The notes beneath the pieces were generated by a model. That model was not told where the DNA came from, searched no databases, and was given only the letters and a program-made list of their open reading frames with translations. The position numbers and the translations under genes are program-made. From positions 744,001 through 808,000 of the forward strand of contig NZ_JAAIKA010000001.1 in assembly GCF_011752015.1 (NCBI RefSeq): 64,000 nt of DNA. The letters run 5' to 3'. This DNA comes from Canibacter zhoujuaniae. GTDB lineage: Bacteria; Actinomycetota; Actinomycetes; Actinomycetales; Microbacteriaceae. Positions 44,697 through 55,061 of this stretch are shown piece by piece. How positions within the stretch are numbered: position 1 is the first letter of the stretch; the number at the start of each line of letters is the position of its first letter.

Positions 44697-45331
44697 TGAA
44701 GAAAAACACAAAAATTTTAGCTGGGGTGCTGATCGGCATCACCGGTATCGCTCTCGGCAGCGGGATTACCGCGTTGGCACTCTCAAACAACAATAATTCT
44801 GCCCAATCAAATGCTGGCTCAGCACACTCACAAACCACGATGCAGGCACCGGCCCAGAGTAAGACAACCACAGGCTCACAGCAGCAGAACACAAATTCAA
44901 CAGGCGCTACAGCCAATACTGTTGCGCCCGGCGGCACTCGTGAGTCGTTTGAAGCTGCGTTAAATACGGTTGCGCAGCAATCAAACAATGCGCAAATTAT
45001 TAAAGCTGAATTTGATAGCAGTGATCAGCACTGGGATATCGAGGCATTCGATGGCACCAATGAGCTTGAATACACTGTTAGCGCTGACGGCACCTCTGTG
45101 TTTAAGAGCAAGTCAGAAACGGCCGATAATGATGATCGCGCAAAATATGCAAGCGCCACCGTCGATATTCTTGCCGCAGCTAATTTTGCGGCACTCCCTG
45201 CCGACGCTCTAATTGATGAATTCGATCTCACTCACCACAACAGGCAAATAGCTTGGAAGGTTGATTATTACGGCAGCGACAAGAAACAGGTGAGAACAAT
45301 AGTCGATGCCACAACTGGCGCTCTGCTCTAG
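44696..45331 (+). CDS. Membrane-anchored PepSY-domain protein
   Basis: A 211-residue exported protein: a lysine-rich start, one hydrophobic helix (residues ~8-30) that is a signal anchor or cleaved signal, a ~65-residue Ser/Thr/Asn/Gln-rich spacer, and two PepSY-like units (~78-130 and ~140-211) ending IVDATTGALL. PepSY domains often inhibit or chaperone extracytoplasmic peptidases. The protein has none of its own. It converges on tsaD with only 3 bp between the stops and no terminator of its own. Confidence 0.75.
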   Translation: MKKNTKILAGVLIGITGIALGSGITALALSNNNNSAQSNAGSAHSQTTMQAPAQSKTTTGSQQQNTNSTGATANTVAPGGTRESFEAALNTVAQQSNNAQIIKAEFDSSDQHWDIEAFDGTNELEYTVSADGTSVFKSKSETADNDDRAKYASATVDILAAANFAALPADALIDEFDLTHHNRQIAWKVDYYGSDKKQVRTIVDATTGALL

Positions 45332-45334
45332 CAG

Positions 45335-46399
45335 CTACACCTGAATTTCAGTGACCGGCAGCGTCGAATCTGCTCCGAAACTAAGACCAGAGGGCTCACG
45401 CCCTGCCGCAATTAGCTGCGCTGCAAGCGAGGCAATCATTGCGCCATTATCGGTGCACAAGCTGAGCGGCGGAATGCGCAATTCGATGCCTTCCGCCGCG
45501 CAGCGCTCCGTCGCATACTCACGCAACCGCGCGTTGGCAACCACACCACCGCCGAGCAACAGCCGCGGCACACTGTAGGCTTTACAAGCCGCTATAGCTT
45601 TATTAATTAGCACATCAACAACCGCTTCACGAAAGCTTGCCGCAACATCAGCAATCGGCACGGTGTTACCCGCCGCCTGTTCGCGCTCTACCCAGCGTGC
45701 AACGGAGGTCTTTAATCCTGAAAAGGAAAAATCATAGCGGTGCTTAATTAGATCATTTGATTTGGTTAACCCGCGCGGAAATTTAATTGCTGTGGGTGAT
45801 CCGGTAGCGGCGACTCGATCAATGTGCGGCCCACCAGGGTACGGCAGCCCAAGCACACGCGCCACCTTATCAAACGCTTCTCCCGCAGCATCATCTATCG
45901 TTTCGCCAAGCATTTCAACGTCAGTGACCAGATCCCTGACAAGCAGCAGAGACGTGTGGCCGCCGCTCACAAGCAGCGCAACGGTCGGCACCTCTAGCTC
46001 AGCCTCGCTCGCTAACAGCTCTGCCCCAACATGCCCGACCAAATGATTGACACCGTAGAGCGGCACATCAAGCGCCAGAGCAAGCCCCTTCGCCGCAGCC
46101 ACTCCAACCATCAGCGCGCCAGCTAACCCGGGGCCAGCGGTGACCGCAACAGCGTCAATCTCTTGCAGTGTCACACCCGCAACTCGCAGCGCCTCTGCAA
46201 TTGTGCCCTGCAGTGCTTCAAGATGTGCGCGCGCGGCAACCTCAGGAACAACTCCACCAAATCGGGCATGCTCGTCCATTGAAGAAGCGATAACATTCGC
46301 GAGGAGCTTGCGGCCGCGCACAATGCCCACACCAGTTTCATCGCAGCTGGTTTCGATCCCCAGCACAACAGCGTTGTCCGTATCAACGATTCTGCGCAT
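45335..46399 (-). CDS. tsaD: tRNA threonylcarbamoyladenosine transferase subunit TsaD
   Basis: A 354-residue ASKHA-fold ATPase that transfers the threonylcarbamoyl group to A37 of ANN-reading tRNAs. It shows ETSCDETG near the N-terminus, the metal-site NHLVGH block, SGGHTSLLL, and a [11 protein letters not shown] block. It overlaps rimI by 17 bp and is last in the glmS-to-tsaD operon. All TsaB, TsaD and TsaE partners are adjacent. Confidence 0.95.
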   Translation of the reverse strand: MRRIVDTDNAVVLGIETSCDETGVGIVRGRKLLANVIASSMDEHARFGGVVPEVAARAHLEALQGTIAEALRVAGVTLQEIDAVAVTAGPGLAGALMVGVAAAKGLALALDVPLYGVNHLVGHVGAELLASEAELEVPTVALLVSGGHTSLLLVRDLVTDVEMLGETIDDAAGEAFDKVARVLGLPYPGGPHIDRVAATGSPTAIKFPRGLTKSNDLIKHRYDFSFSGLKTSVARWVEREQAAGNTVPIADVAASFREAVVDVLINKAIAACKAYSVPRLLLGGGVVANARLREYATERCAAEGIELRIPPLSLCTDNGAMIASLAAQLIAAGREPSGLSFGADSTLPVTEIQV

Positions 46400-46871
46400 C
46401 CGCTATCTCCTTCCATTTGAGCGGTAGCTGGGCCCGCATAATGAGAGCATCAACACCCGCCGGCTGATAGTACTGTGGTCGCACCGCTATCTGTTTAAAG
46501 CCGCTGTGCTGATACAGTCCGATTGCTGCAGGGTTATCAGCCCGCACCTCAAGAAAAATCTGTTTCGCGCCCTGTGAAACCGCCTCATCTGCGAGGCGCT
46601 GCAACAGTTTTTTACCCCAGCCCTGACCGCGCAGCTCTGCAGAGACGGCGATTGTTTGCACGTCTGCTTCATCGCCCACAACTAAAACACCGGCGTACCC
46701 AACAAGCTTTGCATCTTGCTCAAGTTTAAAGTAACGGCGGTAGCTTGCCGTCAGCTCATCTTTTATCAGCGCAAGGCTCCAGGCGTCTTCAGTAAATATC
46801 TGCTGCTCAAGCGCAAAAACCGCTGCGGCATCAGACTCTGCAGCGGGAGCTAGCATCACATTTGCGCTCAT
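46383..46871 (-). CDS. rimI: Ribosomal-protein-alanine N-acetyltransferase-like
   Basis: A 162-residue GNAT enzyme between tsaB and tsaD. The start at 46871 shares ATGA with the tsaB stop; the upstream frame is only antisense to it. The acetyl-CoA loop [16 protein letters not shown] (about residues 80-95) and [19 protein letters not shown] are complete. RimI acetylates the N-terminus of S18 in E. coli; its target here is inferred. Confidence 0.9.
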   Translation of the reverse strand: MSANVMLAPAAESDAAAVFALEQQIFTEDAWSLALIKDELTASYRRYFKLEQDAKLVGYAGVLVVGDEADVQTIAVSAELRGQGWGKKLLQRLADEAVSQGAKQIFLEVRADNPAAIGLYQHSGFKQIAVRPQYYQPAGVDALIMRAQLPLKWKEIADAQNR

Positions 46872-47536
46872 CGCACCACCGGTTTTACGCCCGCTGGCGG
46901 TCGCACATCTGGATCCCGTAGATAGAGCGGATCGCGGCTGCCGAACTCTCCCCCGGCCTGCAGCCGCAAATGTGCTGCGCTGAGCAGACCCACGCCGGAA
47001 ACAGCTTCCGGCCAAAATTCTGGCAGGCTCTCCTGATGCTCGGCGCGCTTCACTACATACGACTCGCGCAAGGGGTTTGGAATTGTATGCGCATCTGCAA
47101 TTTCGTAGGCGGTAATAAAAAGTTCTTTACGTCGCGCATCCTGAACTACTGCGAGCGCGCCTGTATAACCGGTCTCGATAGCCTTTCCCAGCGCACCAGC
47201 CTCATGACTCACGACCGGTAGCAGCGGTAGATTTGCGCCCAATGCGTAGGCTGTGGCAGCCGCCATACCAATCCGCAAACCGGTAAACGGGCCCGGCCCC
47301 ACTCCCATAACAACACCTGTGAGTGTGGCAGAGTTAAGATCCGCAGCATCCAAAGCGCGGGAAATTAACTCGCTAATTACCTCAGCGTGTGCGAGTGGAT
47401 CGCTGCTGCCAAACTCCCAGTATTTGTTTCCGTTGTTAACAGCAACAAGGCTTCCGAGGGAGGTATCGATAGCTATCAGATTCTGGTTGCCTGCAAGATT
47501 TTCAAGTATTCCAGATTTTGCATATATTTCTGGCAT
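46868..47536 (-). CDS. tsaB: tRNA threonylcarbamoyladenosine biosynthesis protein TsaB
   Basis: A 222-residue partner of TsaD. It has the ASKHA half-fold with AIDTSLGSLVAV, GVGPGPFTGLRIG and the VVQDARRKELF block; it lacks the metal-binding histidines of TsaD, as expected for TsaB. Its start overlaps the tsaE stop by one base and its stop overlaps rimI by four. The first ~17 residues precede the conserved start, so an internal start is possible. Confidence 0.92.
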   Translation of the reverse strand: MPEIYAKSGILENLAGNQNLIAIDTSLGSLVAVNNGNKYWEFGSSDPLAHAEVISELISRALDAADLNSATLTGVVMGVGPGPFTGLRIGMAAATAYALGANLPLLPVVSHEAGALGKAIETGYTGALAVVQDARRKELFITAYEIADAHTIPNPLRESYVVKRAEHQESLPEFWPEAVSGVGLLSAAHLRLQAGGEFGSRDPLYLRDPDVRPPAGVKPVVR

Positions 47537-48057
47537 TAGTTCTCCTCTGCGGCGATTGCGGCAAAATCTACGCTCTGCCAGCGCTCCCCAACGCCTGTAA
47601 TCTCAAGGAGTCGCGGCTCAACCAGCTCCATATCATCAGCTGCCGCACTCGCTTCAGTTGCAGCACCGACCGGTCTATGAATCACAATTTCGAGCGCAAC
47701 AGCTTCCTCATCAACAAGCCCTGCTCCCCACTCAGCAACAACGACAGCGTTTTTAAAGTCGATATCTAGATCTTCAAGCTCGCTTGAGTCGCCGAGACGG
47801 TAGGCATCGATATGCACAAGCTGTGGCCCACCGTTCAGCGACGGGTGTGTGCGCGCCAGCACAAAAGTTGGGCTGGTAACAGGCCCACGCACGTTTAATC
47901 CCTCGCCGATACCGCGTGTGAGCGTGGTTTTTCCTGCGCCCAACTCGCCGGTTAAAAGAAGCAAATCACCGGCACGCAACACACGCCCCAATTGCACACC
48001 AAAATCATGCATTTGGTCTGCTGTTTTGATCTTCACTGTAACGGTATCCGTGCGCAC
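47536..48057 (-). CDS. tsaE: tRNA threonylcarbamoyladenosine biosynthesis ATPase TsaE
   Basis: A 173-residue P-loop ATPase. Walker A is GELGAGKTTLTRGIG (~38-52), followed by SPTFVLARTH and HIDAYRLGD, which are typical of TsaE (YjeE). The start is GTG. A 30-residue C-terminal addition with an Ala/Glu-rich stretch is present. It drives the TsaB-TsaD cycle. Confidence 0.93.
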   Translation of the reverse strand: MRTDTVTVKIKTADQMHDFGVQLGRVLRAGDLLLLTGELGAGKTTLTRGIGEGLNVRGPVTSPTFVLARTHPSLNGGPQLVHIDAYRLGDSSELEDLDIDFKNAVVVAEWGAGLVDEEAVALEIVIHRPVGAATEASAAADDMELVEPRLLEITGVGERWQSVDFAAIAAEEN

Positions 48058-48130
48058 CCTTCAACCTTACCTGAGCAGCATTTGGGGCGAATAAAAATTA
48101 GCCCAGCTAACTGATTAGAAAGCTCGAGAA

Positions 48131-49267
48131 TTAGTCGGCAGCGATGCGATGCAGCCGCGCGCCGAGCCTGGCGATAACCTCATAATTGATTGTGTGCAAA
48201 CGATTCGACCACTCTTCTACCGGCGGCTCACCAGCTGCTGCGTCGCCAAACAGCACCACTCTGTCACCGAGCCTCGCTTGCGCGCCAAGCTCTTTACCTA
48301 AATCGATAACACACTGATCCATACCGATACGCCCAACAATCGGCCGCTTCACACCCCCGACGCTAACTGTGGCGTCGGTGTTGTTAAGCGCACGCGGCAT
48401 TCCGTCAGCGTAGCCAACCGGCACTAGTGCGAGCACCGTATCGGCCTCGGTTCTGTAGGTGGATCCGTAAGACACACCTGTGCCGGCAGGCACCTCTCGC
48501 AACGCAACAATCTCTGCGATCAGCTTCAGCGCAGGGCGTAACCCCAGTTCTGCGGAGGTGCGATCTGCAAATGGGCTGAGGCCGTAAATTGCAACCCCAA
48601 CGCGGACCGCATTGTAATATAACTGCGGTCTTGTGAAACTAGCGGCGGATGCTGCCACATGCAAAAGTTCTGGCTCGATGCCGCTCTTTCTGGCAAGCGC
48701 GACCGCCGCATCGAAGACTCGGCCCTGTTCGAGGTCTGCTTGCTCACTGGTGTTTGCAAGGTGGGTAAATATACCGCGCACCCACACAGTGCCGGTGCTC
48801 TCGAGTTCAGCTGCCCGAGCGAAAAATTCGCGCCATTCTTCGGGGCCAGCACCGTTGCGACTCAAGCCGGTATCCAACTTCAAATGCAGCACCGCGGTTT
48901 TATTCAACTGTCTTGCAGCATTTGCGACCGCCTCAAGCTGCTCAACATGGCTGACACCCAACTCAATATCCGCCGCCACCGCAGCAGTGAAATCTGCATC
49001 GGCGCCGTGCAACCAGCATAGAATGTCTGCACGATCAGACAAAAATCCCGCTTCTCTAAGCGCTAAAGCCTCTTCAATGTCAGCCACCCCAAGAATTCGC
49101 GCACCGCCCGCGAGCGCAGCCTCAGCAGCTATATTCGCACCGTGTCCGTAACCGTTGGCTTTCAAAACCGCAATAACATTCGCGCCGGTTACCTCTTGCA
49201 CACGGCGCACGTTGTGGGCAATAGCACTACGGCTCACCTCAGCAAAACGCATACTTCCTGTGCGCAT
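48131..49267 (-). CDS. alr: Alanine racemase
   Basis: A 378-residue PLP enzyme giving D-alanine for peptidoglycan. The PLP lysine is in VLKANGYGHG (about residue 34), the catalytic Tyr in GVSYGSTYRT, and the GMDQCVIDLG block follows. The ATG directly follows the acpS stop; a second ATG five codons later is preceded by AGGA. It lies in the glmS-acpS-alr order typical of the group, without the usual nnrD-type gene between. Confidence 0.94.
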   Translation of the reverse strand: MRTGSMRFAEVSRSAIAHNVRRVQEVTGANVIAVLKANGYGHGANIAAEAALAGGARILGVADIEEALALREAGFLSDRADILCWLHGADADFTAAVAADIELGVSHVEQLEAVANAARQLNKTAVLHLKLDTGLSRNGAGPEEWREFFARAAELESTGTVWVRGIFTHLANTSEQADLEQGRVFDAAVALARKSGIEPELLHVAASAASFTRPQLYYNAVRVGVAIYGLSPFADRTSAELGLRPALKLIAEIVALREVPAGTGVSYGSTYRTEADTVLALVPVGYADGMPRALNNTDATVSVGGVKRPIVGRIGMDQCVIDLGKELGAQARLGDRVVLFGDAAAGEPPVEEWSNRLHTINYEVIARLGARLHRIAAD

Positions 49268-49630
49268 TTAACCCCCTTCCGCGACCACATAGGCAATGGC
49301 TGTTTCAGTTTCGTGACTGAGACTCAAATGTAGGCGTGCGACACCGAGATCCGCAAGCCGCTGTTGCAGCGTCGCGGTGGCCGAAAAACTCGGGCGCTCA
49401 TCTGCCACTCGAGGCACTTCAATATCGTGCCAGCGCAGCCCGTGATCACCGCCGAGAGCTTTAATTAACGCCTCTTTTGCGGCGAATCGCGCAGCCAGAC
49501 TGCGTAGGGGAAGCCCAATCTCTGCGCTCGTGAAGAGCCGCGCTTTCAAGCCAGGGGATTTTTCGAGCTGGGCCGCAAAACGCGACACATCGACAATATC
49601 GCAGCCGATGCCGAAGATCCCCTGGCTCAT
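49268..49630 (-). CDS. acpS: Holo-[acyl-carrier-protein] synthase
   Basis: A 120-residue AcpS. The metal-binding GIGCDIVDVSRF (~7-18) and the FAAKEALIKALG block (Glu/Lys) are complete. It transfers 4'-phosphopantetheine to ACP. It is 5 bp downstream of glmS and directly abuts alr. Confidence 0.94.
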   Translation of the reverse strand: MSQGIFGIGCDIVDVSRFAAQLEKSPGLKARLFTSAEIGLPLRSLAARFAAKEALIKALGGDHGLRWHDIEVPRVADERPSFSATATLQQRLADLGVARLHLSLSHETETAIAYVVAEGG

Positions 49631-49635
49631 AAGCT

Positions 49636-51480
49636 TTACTCAACCGTCACGGACTTTGCAAGGTTGCGAGGCTGGTCAACATCAAGACCCTTCGCAGTTG
49701 ACAGCTCAAGCGCAAACCACTGCATCGGGATAATGTGCAGCAGCGGTTCAAACAGCGGATCGGCCAGCGGCACACGAATTACCTCGTCTGCATACGGCAG
49801 CACCGCAGTGTCACCAGTTTCAACGATCGCGATAACACGCGCACCGCGTGAGCGAATCTCCTGGATATTAGAAACAACCTTAGAGTGCATGGTTGGTGAG
49901 GTGCGGGGGCTCGGAACCAACACAAAAACGGGTTGACCGTGATCAATGAGCGCAATCGGGCCGTGCTTCAGTTCACCGGCAGCAAAGCCTTCGGCGTGAA
50001 TATACGCAATTTCTTTGAGCTTGAGCGCTCCTTCAAGCGCGACCGGGAAGCCCACATGCCTGCCGAGGAAGAGCACAGATCTGGTGTCAGCCATCCAGTG
50101 CGCGAGCTGCTGAATCTGTTCCTGCGATTCAACCGCCTGCTGCACCTTATCAGGCAGCGTCTCAAGCTGCGTAACAGCGCGCCGGTGATCCGAGTCTGCC
50201 AGCACACCACGCACCCGCCCAAGATGCAGCGCGAAAAGCTGGAGCGCGACAACCTGTGCCATAAACGCTTTTGTAGACGCCACCGCAACCTCAGGGCCGG
50301 CATGCGTATAGATCGCTGCGTCGCTCTCACGCGGGATAGTTGCCGCCTGCGTGTTGCACACCGAGACAGTCTTTAAGCCCAGCTCTTTCGCATAGCTGAC
50401 TGCGAGGAAAGTGTCCATCGTCTCGCCCGACTGGCTAATTGAAATAACCAGGGTGTTCTCGTCCACGATCGGATCACGGTACCTAAACTCATGGCTGAGT
50501 TCAATCTCGACCGGCACACGCGCCCATTTTTCAATCGCATAGCGGCCCACCTGACCCGCATATGCGGCTGTGCCGCAGGCGAGGACGATAATGCGGTTGA
50601 TGTTCTGCAGATAGTCATCGCCGAGTGCGGCCAGCTCTGGAATCTCAACCAGCCCATCTTTAATGCGGCCGCGCACAGTGTTTGCGACAGCTTCAGGCTG
50701 CTCGCTGATCTCTTTTGCCATAAATGACGGCCAGCCACCCTTGTCAGCCGCTGCCGGATCCCAAGCAACCGCAAATTCTTCTGTCGCTACGGTATTGCCG
50801 TCAAAATCGGTAACCTGCACGCTGTCGGGGGTAATCACAGCAATGCTGTCTTCTTCAACTGCGATCGCGCGACGAGTGTACTCAACGAAAGCGGCAACAT
50901 CGGATCCGAGGAAATTCTCGCCCTCGCCAAGCCCAATCACAAGCGGCGAATGATGCCGTGCTGCAACAATTTTGCCCGGCTCTGCGGTTGCAAACGCAAG
51001 CAGCGTAAAGGTGCCGTGCAGACGTTTTACGATATTGCGAAACGCGGTTTCTAGATCGCCGGTTTGCGCCAGTTCACGGCCTAGTAAAACCGCCACAACT
51101 TCGGTGTCGGTGTCGCTTTTAAACTCAGCGCCAGCAAGCTCTTCACGCAGTTCAGCAAAATTCTCAATAATGCCATTGTGGATCAGCGCAACGCTGCCGT
51201 CTTCGCTCAGGTGCGGGTGCGCATTCTCGTCAGTAGGGCCGCCGTGCGTTGCCCAGCGAGTGTGCCCGATACCGGTGTTGCCGTGTTTTATTGGGCTATC
51301 TTTGAGCAGCTCACGCAACTCTTTTAGCTTCCCGGAGCGTTTGCGCACATCAATCTCATGATCGCTATCGAGAATTGCTATACCGGCTGAGTCATAACCT
51401 CGATACTCAAGCCGCGCTAACCCCGCGATCAAAACCTCTGAGGTACTGTTTGGCCCTACATAACCTACTATTCCACACAT
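49636..51480 (-). CDS. glmS: Glutamine-fructose-6-phosphate aminotransferase (isomerising)
   Basis: A 614-residue enzyme making glucosamine 6-phosphate. The start at 51480 gives MCGIVGYVG, so Cys2 is the nucleophile after Met removal; the longer open frame is not real. The Ntn amidotransferase domain occupies ~1-240 and two SIS isomerase domains ~290-600, with SQSGETMDT and the closing LAKSVTVE. No Shine-Dalgarno is close to the ATG, and TATTAT ends seven bases before it, so it may be leaderless. No glmS ribozyme is present in the short leader. Confidence 0.94.
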   Translation of the reverse strand: MCGIVGYVGPNSTSEVLIAGLARLEYRGYDSAGIAILDSDHEIDVRKRSGKLKELRELLKDSPIKHGNTGIGHTRWATHGGPTDENAHPHLSEDGSVALIHNGIIENFAELREELAGAEFKSDTDTEVVAVLLGRELAQTGDLETAFRNIVKRLHGTFTLLAFATAEPGKIVAARHHSPLVIGLGEGENFLGSDVAAFVEYTRRAIAVEEDSIAVITPDSVQVTDFDGNTVATEEFAVAWDPAAADKGGWPSFMAKEISEQPEAVANTVRGRIKDGLVEIPELAALGDDYLQNINRIIVLACGTAAYAGQVGRYAIEKWARVPVEIELSHEFRYRDPIVDENTLVISISQSGETMDTFLAVSYAKELGLKTVSVCNTQAATIPRESDAAIYTHAGPEVAVASTKAFMAQVVALQLFALHLGRVRGVLADSDHRRAVTQLETLPDKVQQAVESQEQIQQLAHWMADTRSVLFLGRHVGFPVALEGALKLKEIAYIHAEGFAAGELKHGPIALIDHGQPVFVLVPSPRTSPTMHSKVVSNIQEIRSRGARVIAIVETGDTAVLPYADEVIRVPLADPLFEPLLHIIPMQWFALELSTAKGLDVDQPRNLAKSVTVE

Positions 51481-51481
51481 A

Positions 51482-51494
51482 GCGCTAATAATAA
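51482..51494 (-). promoter_or_regulatory. Candidate leaderless promoter of glmS
   Basis: On the minus strand TATTAT ends seven bases before the ATG at 51480. GGAGG lies farther upstream, too distant to act as a ribosome-binding site for this ATG. The -35 region is weak. Confidence 0.4.
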
Positions 51495-51575
51495 TCGGCA
51501 AAACCTCCGTAAACGATGAGGCATTGGGCGCGCCCAAATGCGAAGCAGCGCTAAGGTCTGGCACGATTAACAGTG

Positions 51576-52529
51576 ATGACTGAGAAGCACAGCCAAACAG
51601 CCGAACTCCCCTCTCCCTACACCGAGATTCCGCGACAGAAGTGGGCTGAGCTCGCACAGGGGATGCGCTCACCTCTCACAGACAGCGACCTGGCGCGCCT
51701 GTCAGGCATCGGGGAACGGCTCGACACAAATGAGCTGACCGATGTTTATCTGCCGCTCAGTCGGCTGCTCAATCAGTATGCGATCGCCGCCCAAGAGATG
51801 CACCGTCGCACCCGCAATTTTCTAGGGCAGCAGGATGAGCGCAAAACACCTTTTGTAATCGGTATCGCCGGCTCAGTTGCTGTGGGCAAGTCGACGGTAG
51901 CGCGCGTGCTCCGCGATCTCTTGGCACGTTGGCCGGAAACTCCCCGCGTCGATCTAGTCACAACTGACGGGTTCCTGCTTCCAAATGCGGAGCTCGAAAA
52001 ACGCGGTATCGCTGCCCGCAAGGGTTTTCCTGAATCTTATGACCGCCGCGCCCTGCTCAGGTTTGTCGCGCAGATTAAAGCCGGTGTTCCGACGGTGAAG
52101 GCACCCGTTTACAGCCATTTAATTTATGATGTTGTGCCCGACCAGTTCACCGTTGTTAAGCAACCAGACATCGTAATTATCGAGGGCATTAACGTGCTGC
52201 AGCCACCGGGTGCCGGCCGCCCACTTGCCGTCAGTGATCTTTTCGACTTCTCGATCTACGTAGACGCCAGGCAGTCAGATATTCGCCGCTGGTTCCTGGA
52301 GCGCTTCCTGCGACTGCGTGAAAGCGCTTTTACCGATCCAGATTCTTACTTTAAACCCTTTGCAGCTCTGTCAGACGATGAGGCGATTCAAACCGCGTTA
52401 GGGTTTTGGGATGACATTAATCAGCCGAATCTGATCCAAAATATTCGCCCAACCAGAGCGCGTGCGTCGCTAATTTTGCGGAAAGAGGCGGATCATCGCG
52501 TCCAAAAAGTGCTGCTTAGAAAACTCTAG
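51576..52529 (+). CDS. coaA: Pantothenate kinase, type I
   Basis: A 317-residue kinase starting coenzyme A synthesis. The P-loop [17 protein letters not shown] (~94-110), TTDGFLLPN and the FDFSIYVDA block identify CoaA. The start may be GTG 51573 or ATG 51576. It is the only plus-strand gene between the divergent/convergent glmS and glmM genes, with a 6-bp gap to the glmM stop. This placement is characteristic of Micrococcales. Confidence 0.94.
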   Translation: MTEKHSQTAELPSPYTEIPRQKWAELAQGMRSPLTDSDLARLSGIGERLDTNELTDVYLPLSRLLNQYAIAAQEMHRRTRNFLGQQDERKTPFVIGIAGSVAVGKSTVARVLRDLLARWPETPRVDLVTTDGFLLPNAELEKRGIAARKGFPESYDRRALLRFVAQIKAGVPTVKAPVYSHLIYDVVPDQFTVVKQPDIVIIEGINVLQPPGAGRPLAVSDLFDFSIYVDARQSDIRRWFLERFLRLRESAFTDPDSYFKPFAALSDDEAIQTALGFWDDINQPNLIQNIRPTRARASLILRKEADHRVQKVLLRKL

Positions 52530-52535
52530 CGCGAA

Positions 52536-53885
52536 CTAAATCGCAAGCCGCTCTTTAACGATTTCGGCAAGGTCGTCTGCGAGCTGCTGCGCTTGCTCTT
52601 CCGAGGCGGCCTCAACCATAACTCGCACAACCGGCTCGGTGCCGCTCGGGCGCAGCAGCACACGACCGCTGCCCGCAAGCGCGAGCTCAGCCTGATGCAC
52701 AGCCTGAGCAATAACCTCGTCACCGTTGACACCATTACGATCAACGCCGCGTACGTTCACGAGCACCTGCGGGTAGACTCGCATACAGCTGGCAAGCTCG
52801 GTAAGGCTTTTACCTGTGCGTGCAACCTCAGCAGCAATGTGCATACCTGTGAGGATGCCGTCACCGGTTGTCGCGTAATCGCTCATAATGACGTGACCAG
52901 ACTGTTCACCGCCGAGCGACAGACCGTGTTCGTTGAGTGCCTCAAGCACATACCGGTCACCGACGCCCGTCTCAACGATGTCGATGCCGTTATCGGCCAT
53001 CGCAAGTTTTAAGCCGAGGTTGCTCATAACAGTCGCAACGAGGGTGTTGCGCTCGAGTTTGCCGCGGTTTGACATTGAGAGAGCGAGAATCGCCATAATC
53101 ATGTCGCCGTCAATTATGTTGCCATCGCCGTCAACCGCGAGGCAGCGATCGGCATCTCCGTCGTGCGCGATCCCGAAATCTGCCTGCTCTTTCACCACCG
53201 TCTCTTGCAGGAGCTCGAGGTGGGTTGAGCCGATCCCGTCATTTATGTTAAAACCGTCTGGGTCGTTGCCGATAACAACCACCTGGGCGCCTGCATCACT
53301 GAATGCATCGGGCGAAATACCGGCGGCAGCACCGTGCGCGCAGTCTAAAACAATCTTTAAACCATCAAGGCGCTGCCCTTCAAGCGTGCCGAGAAGGTGC
53401 ACAAGGTAGCGATCTTCGGCGTCTGAGAAGCGGCGGATCCGCCCAACCTCACGTCCGGTTGTGCCGGCCAGCGGGCGCGCGAGAGCGGCTTCAATATCGT
53501 CTTCGATATCGTCAGCGAGTTTCTTTCCGCCACGGGCAAAAAACTTGATGCCATTATCTGGAGCGGGGTTGTGTGACGCAGAGATCATCACCCCGAAATC
53601 TGCCTTTGTATCTGCCACAAGATATGCGGCAGCCGGTGTCGGCAGGACACCCGCATCTAACACATCGACGCCGGCGCTGGCGAGGCCGGCAGCAACCGCT
53701 GCTGAAATAAACTCACCGGACACACGCGGGTCGCGTGCAAGCACAGCAGTGGCTCGCCTGCTTTCGAAGCGAGCTTCGCGTCCGAGAACGAACGCGGCCG
53801 CTTTGGAGAGGTTCAAAGCCAGCTCGGCGGTAACATCTACCCCGGCTAGGCCCCGAACGCCATCCGTACCAAACAGACGAGCCAT
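52536..53885 (-). CDS. glmM: Phosphoglucosamine mutase
   Basis: A 449-residue alpha-D-phosphohexomutase converting GlcN-6-phosphate to GlcN-1-phosphate. The catalytic serine is in [12 protein letters not shown] (Ser104), the metal loop is DGDADRC, the sugar loop GEQSGHVI and the phosphate-binding loop [12 protein letters not shown]. It follows rpsI by 21 bp. With glmS it supplies UDP-GlcNAc. Confidence 0.95.
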   Translation of the reverse strand: MARLFGTDGVRGLAGVDVTAELALNLSKAAAFVLGREARFESRRATAVLARDPRVSGEFISAAVAAGLASAGVDVLDAGVLPTPAAAYLVADTKADFGVMISASHNPAPDNGIKFFARGGKKLADDIEDDIEAALARPLAGTTGREVGRIRRFSDAEDRYLVHLLGTLEGQRLDGLKIVLDCAHGAAAGISPDAFSDAGAQVVVIGNDPDGFNINDGIGSTHLELLQETVVKEQADFGIAHDGDADRCLAVDGDGNIIDGDMIMAILALSMSNRGKLERNTLVATVMSNLGLKLAMADNGIDIVETGVGDRYVLEALNEHGLSLGGEQSGHVIMSDYATTGDGILTGMHIAAEVARTGKSLTELASCMRVYPQVLVNVRGVDRNGVNGDEVIAQAVHQAELALAGSGRVLLRPSGTEPVVRVMVEAASEEQAQQLADDLAEIVKERLAI

Positions 53886-53906
53886 TGCAGTAATACTTTC
53901 CAGCGC

Positions 53907-54383
53907 TTAACGCTTTGAGTACTGTGGTGCCTTACGTGCCTTCTTGAGACCGGCCTTCTTACGTTCCTTGATGCGCGCATCGCGGCTCAAGAAGCCAGCC
54001 TTCTTCAGGGTTGGGCGGTTGTTTTCAGCGTCAATCTCGTTCAGTGCACGAGCGATCGCGAGACGCAAAGCACCTGCCTGGCCTGATGGGCCGCCGCCTA
54101 CGATGCGTGCGGTCACATCATATGCGCCACCAAGCTCGAGCACGGTGAATGGATCGGTGATTAGCTGCTGGTGCAGCTTGTTTGGGAAGTATTCTGCAAA
54201 CTCACGGCCGTTAACAGTGATGGTGCCGCTGCCTGGAACCAGGCGCACACGGGCAACTGCCTGCTTGCGGCGGCCAATCGCCGCTCCCGGAACGGTAAGC
54301 GCTGGGCGATTTGCAGCTGTTGCAGCTTCGCTTGCAGGGGTCTCGGTGGTGTAGCTCTCTGCTACTGTCTGCTCTTCGGTCAC
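53907..54383 (-). CDS. rpsI: 30S ribosomal protein S9
   Basis: A 158-residue S9. The C-terminal block [19 protein letters not shown] and terminal KR reach the P site in the ribosome. A ~28-residue N-terminal extension rich in Glu, Thr and Ala precedes the fold, which is common in actinobacteria. It follows rplM by 31 bp. Confidence 0.96.
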   Translation of the reverse strand: MTEEQTVAESYTTETPASEAATAANRPALTVPGAAIGRRKQAVARVRLVPGSGTITVNGREFAEYFPNKLHQQLITDPFTVLELGGAYDVTARIVGGGPSGQAGALRLAIARALNEIDAENNRPTLKKAGFLSRDARIKERKKAGLKKARKAPQYSKR

Positions 54384-54414
54384 TTTAATAATCCTTTACT
54401 TGCTCGCCGCGGGG

Positions 54415-54861
54415 TTACTGTGCAACCTGGTCGATGTTGTATACGGTCGGCTGCTGTGCGGCGTGCGGATGCTCTGCACCTGCGTACACCTTCAGCTTGC
54501 GGAACTGGTCACGGCCAAGTGAGTTCTTTGGCAGCATGCCACGGATAGCCTTCTCAACTGCGCGCTCAGGGTTCTTGTCGAGCAGTTCGGTGTAGCTGAC
54601 TGAGCGCAGACCACCTGGGTAACCTGAGTGGCGGTAAGCAAGCTTCTTTGTAGCCTTGTTGTTGGTCAGAACAACCTTGTCAGCGTTGATGATGATTACG
54701 TAGTCACCCATGTCCATGTGCGGAGCAAAGGTTGTCTTGTGCTTGCCACGGAGCAGAGCTGCTGCCTGTGAAGCAAGACGACCAAGAACTACATCTGTTG
54801 CGTCAATGATCAGCCAATCATGCTGCTGATCAGCTTTCTTTGGTGAATATGTGCGAGTCAC
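54415..54861 (-). CDS. rplM: 50S ribosomal protein L13
   Basis: A 148-residue L13. The GTG at 54861 gives the usual start TRTYSPK; a GTG at 54915 would add 18 atypical residues. [19 protein letters not shown] and the [15 protein letters not shown] and [10 protein letters not shown] blocks are complete. It heads the rplM-rpsI-glmM unit with a ~110-nt leader. Confidence 0.93.
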   Translation of the reverse strand: MTRTYSPKKADQQHDWLIIDATDVVLGRLASQAAALLRGKHKTTFAPHMDMGDYVIIINADKVVLTNNKATKKLAYRHSGYPGGLRSVSYTELLDKNPERAVEKAIRGMLPKNSLGRDQFRKLKVYAGAEHPHAAQQPTVYNIDQVAQ

Positions 54862-54974
54862 TGAAGTGCTGCTTTCTGTCGAAATGGAGATGTTCGTGGA
54901 TCCCACTCCTGACACTTCGCAAAGGCGCTGGTGCCGGCGGAGGGCTCACATTCGGGCGCAACAATGTGCACCAA

Positions 54975-55030
54975 GGGTTTAGACTATCACGTGAATTGGG
55001 CAGCAGACAAATTCCATATAATTATTATCT
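54975..55030. promoter_or_regulatory. Divergent promoters of rplM and the acyltransferase gene
   Basis: For rplM (minus): TTGTCT (55005-55010), 18-bp spacer, TAGTCT (54981-54986). For the acyltransferase (plus): a perfect TATAAT (55017-55022), with only a weak -35. The two promoters are close, so the genes may affect one another. Confidence 0.6.
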
Positions 55031-55061
55031 ATGCTCCCTCAAACGCCAGTGAGGATACCAA

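Noticed and set aside
51481-51672. Upstream extension of glmS
   Set aside because: Cys must follow the initiator Met for the amidotransferase; the extension overlaps coaA and has no family match.
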